64,000 nucleotides of DNA from Lyophyllum atratum (Eukaryota; Basidiomycota; Agaricomycetes; Agaricales; Lyophyllaceae). The stretch is from the NCBI GenBank assembly GCA_014905825.1, contig JACGCN010000011.1:1-64000 (forward strand), written 5' to 3'. Of the stretch, positions 47,377 through 56,801 are shown piece by piece. The notes under the pieces were generated by a model. It ran no database searches. It was not told the origin of the DNA and saw nothing but the letters and a program-made list of their open reading frames with translations. Each line of letters starts with the position of its first letter. Positions within the stretch are counted from its first letter, which is position 1. The position numbers and the translations under genes were made by a program.

Positions 47377-48682
47377 ATGCCAGGCCCCAGCAGCAATCAA
47401 GACGATCCAGATGCTACACCCCCACCACCCCAGCCGCCTTCCCCTACTTTTTCGTCACGTCGCTCTCCCCGTCGCACACCCTCTGGATCCCCTCTGCCAA
47501 TACCCGGAAGTCCACGGCCTGCAGGAATTCCTGTCAATCGAGTGAATAGTAACGGTGAAACGATTGAATAGTAACGGTGAAATGATTGAGATCCATCCAT
47601 TGTTAGACGGTATGAATTTTACACTCACAAACTTTTAATGCCTTCTAAAAGGCTATGCTGTAGGGACACCATGTGATGCCGATGGTTTTGATCTCAACGA
47701 CGACACCATCCCTCCACCTCCTGAACCCCACGACCAGACAGATTTCAGGCCCTTTCCGGATCGGGCAAGATTTGAGTTCGCCGAGTTCCTTTTCACGAAA
47801 GAAGAGATGTCAGCCGGCAATATTGACAAGCTCCTCACTCTCACGACGGCTCTCAATCCTGATCGGCCCCCTCCGTTTTCTGGCCATCAGCATATGTACG
47901 GCTTAATCGACTCGATCAAACAAGGCGACGTACCATGGCAATCATTCAGTGTTACGTATCAAGGTCAACTCCCCGATTCACAACCCATTCCATCATGGAT
48001 GCTTGAAAAATATGAAGTATGGTTCCGTGACCCTCTCGAGGTTCTCGAGAACCAGATGGGCAATCCTGACTTCGACGGCCAGATTGACTATGCACCGAAA
48101 CGGGTCTCTAGAAATGGCAAACGGCGGTACCGGGATCTCATGACGGGAAACTGGTCCTGGGAACAGTGTGTAAGTCATCTCAAATCCACACTTCAGGTAC
48201 TTTGTTCCGACGTTCCCTAACTTTGTAAAAGGATAAGATTGCTGTCGACGAATCTACGCACGGTGCTAGCTTTGTACCTGTCATCTTAGGCAGTGACAAG
48301 ACGACAGTTTCCGTAGCCACTGGACAGAACAAGTATTATCCTCTGTACATTTCACATGGTGGTGTTCACAACTCGGTGCGACGTGCCCATCGAAACGCGG
48401 TCGCACTGGTCAGCTTCCTTGCAATACCAAAGAGTAAGCTGTATCCTATTGATAGCTTTCACTACTTCTTTCTGACTTCGCCTTTCAGCCTCGTGGGATC
48501 ACAAAGACTCACCAGAGTTCCGGAAATTTCGCCGGCAGCTTTTCCATGCATCCCTCGAGCATATACTGAGCTCTCTTCGTCCTCATATGACCAAGCCCCG
48601 TGTGACAAAGTGTGCGGACGGTCACTACCGTAGAGTTATCTATGGCCTTGGTCCTTATATTGCAGACTATCCGGAGCAGGCC
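47377..48682 (+). pseudogene. 5' part of a Plavaka-family transposase gene, split by a copia element
   Basis: Exon 1 starts MPGPSSNQDDPDATPPPP (Pro/Ser-rich). After an intron ending at about 47651 the long second exon has the Plavaka N-terminal hallmarks YAVGTPCDADGFDL, RARFEFAEFLFTKEEMSAG, QHMYGLIDSIKQGDVPWQSF and GNWSWEQC. Further exons give HGASFVPVILGSDKTTVSV, RRAHRNAVALVSFLAIPK and GHYRRVIYGLGPYIADYPEQ. The frame is cut exactly there by the copia insertion and resumes at 53941. Plavaka proteins are CACTA-like DDE transposases found in many agaricomycete genomes. Confidence 0.88.
48678..48682. repeat. Target site duplication AGGCC (left copy, copia)
   Basis: AGGCC before the 5' LTR and again at 53941-53945 after the 3' LTR. 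Confidence 0.95.
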
Positions 48683-48874
48683 TGTTGAGGTTTGACTTGT
48701 TCAAGACCGGTGGTGAAGCCATCAACATTACTATATTTATCTCTTTCGATCATGTTACTATACTTAGACATCCGAGGTCTCGATGCCGAGCATCGAGACT
48801 GTTTTCCTATTCATTCGTGCCGTTCAAGCTTACTCACCATAAAAGTTTTCATAGAAATTTTACTACCACAAAAG

Positions 48875-48882
48875 TATATAAA
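48875..48882 (+). promoter_or_regulatory. Copia LTR TATA box (TATATAAA)
   Basis: It predicts transcription starting near 48905-48912, which is where the repeated 32-bp block begins (48908). The same box is at 53745-53752 in the 3' LTR. Confidence 0.7.
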
Positions 48883-48939
48883 CCCTACTCTAGCCTCGGA
48901 CCACCCTCAGTCGTTTCAACACTTCGTGTCTGACTGAGG

Positions 48940-48992
48940 GTGAGTTCTAATTACTTTACTTCTATTCAAACCTTAACTAATTAATCCTGTAG
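48940..48992 (+). other. Intron-like segment in the LTR (53 bp, GTGAGT...TAACTAAT...TAG)
   Basis: It starts GTGAGT, has a branch-site-like TTAACTAAT 17 bp before the end, and ends CTGTAG. The flanks (32 bp before, about 15-17 bp after) occur a second time at 49024-49070 with this segment missing and the ends joined exactly. The 3' LTR has the same arrangement at 53810-53862 and 53894-53940. Confidence 0.8.
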
Positions 48993-49193
48993 TCTTAAAT
49001 CTCTACAGGTACATATATTAATACAGTCGTTTCAACACTTCGTGTCTGACTGAGGTCTTAAATCTCTACAGGCTATCGGCCCCGCTTGCGCTAGCGCTAT
49101 TTGCTCAATCAGACACTTTCGAAATCGAACTCATACTTCACACACATTCGAGCTACCACACAAAAACCCACACACACTCACTAGCTCTACATC

Positions 49194-52100
49194 ATGACGA
49201 ACACCGGTAACAACAACCCTCCTTTGTTCCCAGAAGAAGAAAAATTCGATGGGTCAAACTACGTCGGTTTCAAAAAGCGAATTCTCATCGCAGCACGACT
49301 TCGCATGGCCGTCGGATACTTAGACGGCACCATCCCTAAACCACCTAACCCAGACGACCCGGGAGACGAGTCCTCGCCCAACCCCGTAGCTATCATCCTT
49401 CCTCCCGAACCCACCGACTGGTCTTCGCGTACTCCGTCCTTTAACGAGTGGGGGTCTAGGGATGCATGGGTCCTGGCCCTGATCGCGTACAACACCAAGA
49501 ACCCTGTGGGGTTAGGTATTGAGATGGATGGGTCCGCTGCCGATGCCTGGAAATCACTTACCAGCAACTACGGCACCACATCGGATCACACAGCTGCTAA
49601 CGCGGAGAGAACCCTCCGTAACACCATCTTCACGAGTGGCGCAGACCTCTCCGAACACATCTCCGACCTTCGTACCAAGTGGGCTTCGGCAGTCGACAAG
49701 GGCGCGAGGATTGACGACAAAGCCTTCCAGGCTATTGTCCTCGGCTCCCTACCCGAGGAGTGGAACACTATCGTCGCCACACTGTACTCTGCAAAGAACT
49801 CAGCCGACGCAATATCCATCCTTAACCTACATTGGGACCGCCTGAAGAGTCAGAAAGCTCGTACATCCTCCACCGCACTTCAGGCGAAGGTGTCGACTAA
49901 ATCCAATGTCACCTGCGCGAACACGAATTGCGGGCGAAAGGGGCATACTATAGAGAACTGCTATTGGCCTGGCGGTGGGAAGGAAGGACAGTTTCCAGCC
50001 CATTTCCGAAACCGCAGCCGCACCCCTAATGGTGACGCCACATCTAACACCCCGAACAAAACCCCTTCCACCACACCTCCTAAACCCACTGCCAACTTAG
50101 CTGACTCCAACAAAACCGCCGACAATGAGTCTAGGGTTGCGTATGCGCTCATGACGAACGCCACTGCCCAATACGCGCCATTTAATCTCCAGGAGCACAG
50201 CATAGAAGATATAGCCACCTACGCCATGGCCGCCCGTTATAGCCAAACCCCTACATATGCCGATTCGGGTGCAAGCAACCACTGTTTCGTCCACCGGTCA
50301 TCCTTTGTCAAATACGAGACCCTCCCAACACCGCTTCGTGGGCAATCCGCGAATAAGGACGTCACCTTTGAGATCGTCGGGAAAGGAACCGTCACTCAGA
50401 TAGTCACCGCAAACGGGGAGGAGACCGAACTCACTTTCCATGACGCCCTTCACACTCCCGGCCTTGCTGCCAACCTCATCTCAATCGGCCGATTCGATGA
50501 CGCTGGGTACTCAGTCACATTCTCTGGAGGGAAAGCGACCTTCTCAGCCCCCGACGGACGCGTCTTCATGATCGGAAAGGGCACGCGCGGCATGTACCTG
50601 TTGGATCCTTGCCTTAGCAAAGCCCCCGCTGTACCTACCCAAGTTATGGTAGCAAAATCGTTGGACGTACCTGCGACACTCGATGTATGGCACCGACGGT
50701 TTGGGCATGCCGGCGTCAGCGGTATTCGCGACCTCGCTAAGAAAGGGTTAGTGGACGGATTACACATAAAGGGAGATATGGATGTGAAAGGGGTGTGCGA
50801 GGACTGTGTGTACGGAAAACACGCAGCTCGACCGTACGACGGGGTGGTCATTCCAGAGTCGAGACGGAACCTGAAGGTGCACATAGACTTGTGGGGTCCG
50901 GCTTCGACGGCTTCACTTGGGGGCGCGTTGTACATGATGCTTTGTGTGGATGGGGGAACGGTACGGATGAGGGGGTTCTTCCTGTCGCGGAAGGATGCGA
51001 AAACCACACTGGAGGCGTTCGTGATCTATCATAAAGAGGCGGAGCGTCAGACGGGGGAAAAGTTGGTGTACGTGCGAATTGATGCGGGGAGAGAGTGGTT
51101 TAATGAGCTGTGGAGGGACTACTGTCAGGAACACGGGATCACCCTGGAGTTTAGCACTCCCTACGCCCACGGACAAAACGGATTAGTCGAGCACTGCATA
51201 CGTACGATCATCGAAGTAGTCCGGTGTATGATCACGGACGGTGGTCTACCCAGATTCCTGTGGGCGGAGGCTGGTGGTACTGCCATTACCCTCCGCAACC
51301 TACTCCCATCGTCTCGGCATCCTGGAGTTGTTCCCGAGGAGGGCTGGACCGGCAAGCGTCAGGGCGTCGCACATCTGCGACCTTTTGGATGCACGGCGTT
51401 TGCTAAAGTCCCCGAGGAATTGGTCGTGTCGAAGCTCGACCCTCGATCGATCAAATACGTCATGGTCGGCTATTCCGACAACGGATACAGATTGTTCGAT
51501 CGCAACTCGCGTGCTATTATTACCAGCCGCGACGTTATCTTTGAGGAAGGTATTGGCCACCGCTCCCTCACCGTGCACGACGACGACGATCTATTGGCAA
51601 CCACTACACCTCCTGACAACCCTGCTACACCTTTTATTATTCACGCCAAGCAGCCTATCGCCGCACGCGTCAGGGAATCTGATGGGCCTGTCCATCCACC
51701 TTCTGCCGAACCCTCTACTCGAACCATCCCACCCACGCCTGCCACGGACGATCCCACACCCACCCCTGCTGCTCCTCGGCAATCCGCCCGACTGGCGAAT
51801 CCCAAACCCTCCAATGCGACCGTCGAAGCTCGTGAGACACTAGCCAGAGAGGAGACTGCGCGTCAGGCTGGTGAGGATTGGGCCACAGATACTCGCCGAC
51901 CGACGGTTCTGGCTGCAGAGAACGCCCATGGATTCCTCGCTTCCCTCACCACTGATGTTAACTCCGACGCTCACGTACCTAAACACTATGGGGAAGCTAT
52001 GCGACGCCCGGATCTTTGGGTCGTGCCGATGGAGGCTGAGCTTGCCGTCCTACAGAAACGAGGGGTGTTCCGGCTCGTCGAAGAGGCTGAGGTACCAGAA

Positions 52101-52301
52101 GGGAAGAAGGTTATAGGATGTATGTGGGTGTTTGCGAATAAGTACGATGCGGAGGGAAACATCGTGAAGAGGAAGGCTAGGTTGGTGGCGAAGGGGTATA
52201 CGCAGGTGCAGGGGGAGGACTTTGATGAAACATATGCCTCCGTCGTCCGACTCGAATCCATCCGCATGACGATTGCTACCACCGCCAAACTCGGTCTATG
52301 A
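49194..52301 (+). CDS. Copia gag, protease, integrase and start of RT (ORF1)
   Basis: ATG 49194 (MTNTGNNNPPLFPEEEKFDG) follows a leader of about 120 bp. The gag core has GSNYVGFKKRILIAARLRM and a zinc knuckle CANTNCGRKGHTIENC (about 49914-49962, CX4C spacing). Protease DSG is in YADSGASNHCF (about 50261). The integrase has an HHCC finger (HRRFGHAG ... CEDCVYGK) and DDE residues in VHIDLWGP, a later conserved D (VRIDAGREWF) and a Glu in HGQNGLVEHC. RT begins VIGCMWVFANKYD and KARLVAKGYTQVQGEDFDET. The frame stops at TGA 52299-52301 within RT and continues in the same frame. Confidence 0.92.
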   Translation: MTNTGNNNPPLFPEEEKFDGSNYVGFKKRILIAARLRMAVGYLDGTIPKPPNPDDPGDESSPNPVAIILPPEPTDWSSRTPSFNEWGSRDAWVLALIAYNTKNPVGLGIEMDGSAADAWKSLTSNYGTTSDHTAANAERTLRNTIFTSGADLSEHISDLRTKWASAVDKGARIDDKAFQAIVLGSLPEEWNTIVATLYSAKNSADAISILNLHWDRLKSQKARTSSTALQAKVSTKSNVTCANTNCGRKGHTIENCYWPGGGKEGQFPAHFRNRSRTPNGDATSNTPNKTPSTTPPKPTANLADSNKTADNESRVAYALMTNATAQYAPFNLQEHSIEDIATYAMAARYSQTPTYADSGASNHCFVHRSSFVKYETLPTPLRGQSANKDVTFEIVGKGTVTQIVTANGEETELTFHDALHTPGLAANLISIGRFDDAGYSVTFSGGKATFSAPDGRVFMIGKGTRGMYLLDPCLSKAPAVPTQVMVAKSLDVPATLDVWHRRFGHAGVSGIRDLAKKGLVDGLHIKGDMDVKGVCEDCVYGKHAARPYDGVVIPESRRNLKVHIDLWGPASTASLGGALYMMLCVDGGTVRMRGFFLSRKDAKTTLEAFVIYHKEAERQTGEKLVYVRIDAGREWFNELWRDYCQEHGITLEFSTPYAHGQNGLVEHCIRTIIEVVRCMITDGGLPRFLWAEAGGTAITLRNLLPSSRHPGVVPEEGWTGKRQGVAHLRPFGCTAFAKVPEELVVSKLDPRSIKYVMVGYSDNGYRLFDRNSRAIITSRDVIFEEGIGHRSLTVHDDDDLLATTTPPDNPATPFIIHAKQPIAARVRESDGPVHPPSAEPSTRTIPPTPATDDPTPTPAAPRQSARLANPKPSNATVEARETLAREETARQAGEDWATDTRRPTVLAAENAHGFLASLTTDVNSDAHVPKHYGEAMRRPDLWVVPMEAELAVLQKRGVFRLVEEAEVPEGKKVIGCMWVFANKYDAEGNIVKRKARLVAKGYTQVQGEDFDETYASVVRLESIRMTIATTAKLGL

Positions 52302-53558
52302 CTATGGCAGATCGACTTTGTATCAGCATACCTTAACAGCGTCAACCAGCACGTCGTATACATGCGGGTTCCTCCAGGGCTTCGAGGGGGGGAGGGGAAG
52401 GTTTGCCTTCTCCTCAAAACCCTGTACGGAATGATGCAGGGAGGGTATGATTGGTGGCATACGCTGAACAAGTCCTACACCAAACTCGGCTACAAAGCGT
52501 CACGCGCAGACAGTTGCGTTCGATCCAGGATAGTCGGAAACGAAAGGACTATAACCAATACCTATACCGACGACACTCTAGGAGTGTCCTCGACGAAGGA
52601 GGGCGAGCAGCAGGCTAAGGACGAACTTGGCTCCGAATACGAGACACAAGACATGGGGGAGTTGAAGTTTATCTTAGGCATGCGTGTCGACCAGAATTCT
52701 ACCACCGGCGCCATCTCCCTTTCCCAGCGAACCTACCTCGAGCGAGTCCTCGAACGATTTGGCATGAAAGACTGCAACCCCCATTACACTCCACTCCCCT
52801 CCGGCATTCACTTAGTCGAGTCTCAGTCCCCAAGCACCGAAGCTGACCGTGTCTTTATGAAGGATAAGCCCTATCGTGAAGTCCTCGGGTCGCTCATGTG
52901 GGCACAAGTAGCCACCCGACCTGATCTCTCATACGCCGTCGGTTTGCTCGCCAGGTTCCAATCTAATCCCGGCCCAGCTCATTGGAACGCCATGCTCCAT
53001 GTATTGGGGTATGTAAAAGGAACCCTACACTATTCGATTACCTATTCGAAGGACGTCGGGGATCTCAAACCCCTCGGGTACGTAGACTCCGACTACGGGG
53101 GAGACTTCGACACCAGGCGCTCCACCGGCGGTTACGTGTTCCTCATGGCTAATGGGCCAGTCTCGTGGAGTTCGAAACGCCAACCAACCGTCGCCTTATC
53201 CACCACGGAAGCAGAATATATGGCGCTTACCCGGGGTGCCCAGCAGGCCCTTTGGATGCACAATTTCATGCTCGAGATCGACTTACCCCAATCCCTTCCC
53301 GCCATACTCCATGTCGACAACACCTCCGCTATGGCACTCGCTCAATCCACCAAAGGACACTCCCGCGCCAAACATATTGATATCCGCCATCACTACGTTC
53401 GCGAACGCGTCCAGGATGGGGACATTCAAATCACGCATATTCCCTCCACCGAAAATCCTGCCGATATTTTCACCAAGCCTCTTTCCCGGGCGCTACACGA
53501 GCACATGATTGACCTCCTTCACCTTGATTCGGGTCTTGCCCGTCAGGGGGAGTGTTGA
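52302..53558 (+). CDS. Copia RT (rest) and RNase H, after an in-frame TGA
   Basis: It continues the same frame (LWQIDFVSAYLNSV); first ATG at 52362. The RT catalytic site is YTDD (52563-52574) where YVDD is usual. RNase H has YVDSDYGGDFDTRRSTGG, VALSTTEAEYMAL and DIRHHYVRE, ending ENPADIFTKPLS. The stop TGA (53556-53558) is inside the first six bases of the 3' LTR, and a GGGGGAG polypurine tract precedes it. With the internal TGA unread, this copy makes no complete RT. Confidence 0.88.
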   Translation, partial: LWQIDFVSAYLNSVNQHVVYMRVPPGLRGGEGKVCLLLKTLYGMMQGGYDWWHTLNKSYTKLGYKASRADSCVRSRIVGNERTITNTYTDDTLGVSSTKEGEQQAKDELGSEYETQDMGELKFILGMRVDQNSTTGAISLSQRTYLERVLERFGMKDCNPHYTPLPSGIHLVESQSPSTEADRVFMKDKPYREVLGSLMWAQVATRPDLSYAVGLLARFQSNPGPAHWNAMLHVLGYVKGTLHYSITYSKDVGDLKPLGYVDSDYGGDFDTRRSTGGYVFLMANGPVSWSSKRQPTVALSTTEAEYMALTRGAQQALWMHNFMLEIDLPQSLPAILHVDNTSAMALAQSTKGHSRAKHIDIRHHYVRERVQDGDIQITHIPSTENPADIFTKPLSRALHEHMIDLLHLDSGLARQGEC

Positions 53559-53940
53559 GGTTTGACTTGTTCAAGACCGGCGGTGAAGCCATCAACATTA
53601 CTATATTTATCTCTTTCGATCATGTTACTATACTTAGACATCCGAGGTCTCGATGCCGAGCATTGAGACTGTTTTCCTATTCATTCGTGCCGTTCAAGCT
53701 TACTCACCATAAAAGTTTTCATAGAAATTTTACTACCACAAAAGTATATAAACCCTACTCTAGCCTCGGACCACCCTCAGTCGTTTCAACACTTCGTGTC
53801 TGACTGAGGGTGAGTTCTAATTACTTTACTTCTATTCAAACCTTAACTAATTAATCCTGTAGTCTTAAATCTCTACAGGTACATATATTAATACAGTCGT
53901 TTCAACACTTCGTGTCTGACTGAGGTCTTGAATCTCTACA
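53553..53940 (+). repeat. 3' LTR of the copia element
   Basis: 388 bp, three differences from the 5' LTR (ggc/ggt early, att/atc in gagcat, tcttg/tctta near the end). Same intron-like and spliced-like pair. Confidence 0.95.
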
Positions 53941-55933
53941 AGGCCCTCCTTGCTTGTATCGTGCAAAATTGGTGTGCCAAGTACGTTCCCTTGACACTTG
54001 TCTTGATATCATATTAACATCGTCGTCAGATGCACTGGCAAGCCTGATGATCTTGATGGTGGCGGGATACCTCGGTCTCATGAACATACGTCCCTGTTGC
54101 TTGAGACGTTCACATTGAAGGATTTGTGGGAGTCTTATGGGGTTGTCGGAGATCTAGTGGTATGTCACTGCACGCCGTAATATTCTGTCAATTTGCTTAC
54201 ACCTTTCTATAGCCGTTTACTGATTCTTTCCCAAGGGCGGACATTCACGAACTCCTTGCGCCAGACCTCCTCCATCAAATCATCAAGGGAACTTTTAAGG
54301 ACCACCTCGTCGACTGGGTCGGAGATTACATCAAGTCAGCATACAAGGACACCTCTCGTCGTCCAGCCGAAGTCTTGGCTGACATCGATAGAAGGCAAGT
54401 ATATCTATTCAACATCAATATGTCGCATGCCTTACCGACCCTTGTAGAATTGCTGCCGCTCCACCCTTCCCTGGTCTTCGGCGCTTTCCACAGGGCAGAG
54501 GTTTCAAACAGTGGACGGGTAACGACTCGAAGGGGCTGATGAAGGTACGGTACTTCAGAATTCTTGATTGCGGCTAAAGCTGACTTGTCCAGGTATACCT
54601 TGCAGCAATTCACGGCCACGTACCTGCCTGGATGACGCGCGCTGTTGCCGCACTGATCGACTTCTGTTACCTTGTACGGCGGTCCACAATCGATGAAGAT
54701 GCTCTGGCTTCCATTCAAGACGCACTCTCACGCTTCCACCGTTACCGCGAGGTATTCCGAAATACAGGTGTCCGACCAGAAGGCTTTTCACTCCCTCGCC
54801 AACACTCACTCATCCACTACCCTTTCCTCATCACTCAGTTTGGTGCTCCGAACGGCTTATGTTCATCCATTACCGAGTCCAAGCACATCAAAGCGGTCAA
54901 ACGGCCATACCGTCGTTCCAACAAGAACAAGCCCCTTGGCCAGATGTTGGTCACCAATCAACGCCTCGACAAACTGGCCGCCGCCAGCGTTTTCTTTGAG
55001 AGTCATCAAATGCTGAGCAGCCCTGGTTCCCCCATCATCGCAGCCCTTCAACAGCTCGATCTTCAAGCAGCTGCTCCACAACCCGCGCCATCTCCTCAAA
55101 CAATGTCGGTGCCGCTGCGGCTACCACCTGATCCGCTGGAAGCTCATGACATGGGGGAAGTAGATGGCCCGAGGTCGATGTCAGAGATATCATTAGCAAA
55201 GACACATGGTGCGTAAAAATCTGGCCCTTGAACGCGTTCAATTGTCTCACCAATGACGTCAGTCCGCAAGGTGCCTTCGAATATCAATAGTCTCGCTACC
55301 CACATCAAACAACCCGACCTTCCCGAACTGACCTCCCGTTTCCTCTACAACCAACTTCACCCCGATGCCGACATCCCGGCTGTGCAGCTTTCTCGCGATC
55401 AGCTCCCGGTGATCCACAGCAAAGTGCGAATATTCAATTCCGCTCGAGCCGTCTTCTATGCTCCAAGCGACCTCTCTGGAATTGGTGGGATGCGGCATGA
55501 ACGAATCCGTGCTGCGAGGTCTTGGTACGGGGGTGCGCCGCGCTATGATTGCGTGTTTGTAGGGAAGTCGGACGAGGCAGGTTTCCGAGGGCTGCATGTT
55601 GCCCGTGTATTCCTTTTATTTTCCTTCATCCATGACGGCATAACTTACCCTTGTGCGCTCGTTCAGTGGTTCTCGACCGTCGGTGATTCCCCGTGTCCAG
55701 ACACTGGGATGTGGATGGTTGAGCCAGATGTTCGGTTGAGGAGGGGACGTCTGCGGCGCGTGCTAGAGGTTATTCATCTTGACTCGATCATGCGCGGTGC
55801 GCATCTCATGGGAGTTTCTGGTAAACACTTCCTTCCTTCGCAGGGTTTTGACTTCACGACTGCTTTAAACCGCTTCCATACATTCTTTGTTAACAAATTC
55901 GCCGACCACCACGCGCACGAGGTTGCCTTTTGA
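53941..55933 (+). pseudogene. 3' part of the split Plavaka transposase
   Basis: It resumes at the target duplication as LLACIVQNWC. Then come exons with CTGKPDDLDGGG, PFTDSFPRADIHELLAPDLL, HQIIKGTFKDHLVDWVGDY, GRGFKQWTGNDSKGLMK, VYLAAIHGHVPAWMTRAV, HSLIHYPFLITQFGAPNG, SSITESKHIKAVKRPYRRSN and LGQMLVTNQRLDKLAAASVF, all Plavaka hallmarks. The last exon (about 55259-55933) is the conserved C-terminal domain (FYAPSDLSGIGGMRHERIRA ... FFVNKFADHHAHEVAF). Introns are at about 53981-54028, 54161-54212, 54395-54447, 54545-54591 and 55210-55258. No stops or frameshifts seen apart from the copia insertion. Confidence 0.88.
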
Positions 55934-56028
55934 TAGCACTATTTGTGATACTTTCATCATACTTTTAATCAAGTTTTGTCAATTTACCGCTCGGATTGCC
56001 GAAAGTTTGACACCATTATCTGGGAGAG

Positions 56029-56761
56029 TGATATATCAAAAGCCCGTGGCTGTAGGAGGGCCCTGATGTATCAAAGCCCACAGCTTGTGGGCTCTTATGA
56101 TATATCATTGGGCCAATGATATATCGTCTGCCTACTATACTTTACAGGTCCGTTTCGGACTCAGACTTCTCCCATTCCCTCATCTGCTTCCACGGCTCCC
56201 CCGTTCCCGCCCTCCTTCCTAATCCATACCATTGTCCCCTGTCATCCCGACCATCATCTCCTTCGGGACATCGCTATATTTAGGTCCCTTGCTACGCGTA
56301 GTACTGTAAAATCCTCCATTGCCTGGCTAAATTTAGGTCTCTCACCATGCCTCCTCCCCATTCCCTCATCCACTTCCACAGCTCCCCCGTTCCCGGCCTC
56401 CTTCCTAATTCATACCATTGATTGTCCCCTGCCATCCCGACCATCGTCTCCTATATATTCACATCCCTTGCCACGTGTGGCACTGTAAAATTACCCATTG
56501 CCTTGGCTATATTTAGGCCTCTCACGGACGTTCACATGGCTGGATGATATATCACCTAGTTGAATGATATATCACACAGCTCGCGACAAACAGGATGTGC
56601 GTGATATATCATCGACTCACAATACTTAGATGATATATCACTGACTTATCAATATGGGTTTCACAATAGACGATATATCACTGAGTTATAAATGTCCGTG
56701 ATATATCATCGACTTACAATACTTAGATGATATATCATTGAATCCGCGCTTTGATATATCA
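56029..56761. repeat. Array of twelve TGATATATCA palindromes
   Basis: Copies start at 56029, 56064 (TGATGTATCA), 56098, 56117 (last base G), 56545, 56565, 56602, 56631, 56671 (first base C), 56699, 56728 and 56752. Nine are exact. The 56098/56117 pair forms a larger inverted repeat around CATTGGgCCAATG, and AGCCCACAgctTGTGGGCT (56076-56095 region) sits between two of them. Such dense short motifs next to a transposase gene resemble subterminal transposase-binding repeats. Confidence 0.85.
56171..56526. repeat. Imperfect tandem repeat, period about 186 bp
   Basis: Both copies start CCCATTCCCTCATC (56171 and 56357), share CTCCCCCGTTCCC..CCTCCTTCCTAAT (shown in parts) and end with TATATTTAGG/AAATTTAGG-CTCTCAC. 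Confidence 0.8.
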
Positions 56762-56801
56762 ACCATACTTCAGGTCAGCATCTACGTAGATCATTTGTAC
56801 G

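Larger units (their letters stand above)
48683..49070 (+). repeat. 5' LTR of the copia element
   Basis: 388 bp. TATA box TATATAAA at 48875-48882. A 32-bp block from CAGTCGTTTCAAC appears at 48908-48939 and again at 49024-49055; see the intron-like segment entry. Confidence 0.95.
48683..53940 (+). mobile_element. Complete Ty1/copia LTR retrotransposon (5,258 bp)
   Basis: Two 388-bp LTRs (TGTTGAGG...TCTCTACA) with three differences by eye, a gag-pol frame broken by one in-frame TGA, and a 5-bp target duplication. Domain order is gag, protease, integrase, RT, RNase H, the copia order. It is inserted in the coding sequence of a Plavaka transposase. Its LTRs are slightly more diverged than those of the neighbouring gypsy element. 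Confidence 0.96.
55934..56801. other. Repeat-rich region between the two transposase genes
   Basis: It probably holds the right end of the Plavaka unit and one end of the KDZ unit. Contents: twelve TGATATATCA-type palindromes, a hairpin, and a two-copy 186-bp tandem repeat. No gene is supported. Confidence 0.6.

Noticed and set aside
39221..52301. UGA reassigned to an amino acid, since three retroelement frames break at UGA
   Set aside because: Host genes in the window end normally and their conserved interiors use UGG for Trp. Three cases are explained by read-through, coupled translation or CpG mutation.
56029..56761. CRISPR array
   Set aside because: Eukaryotic sequence; the units are 10-bp palindromes with irregular spacing, not repeat-spacer pairs.
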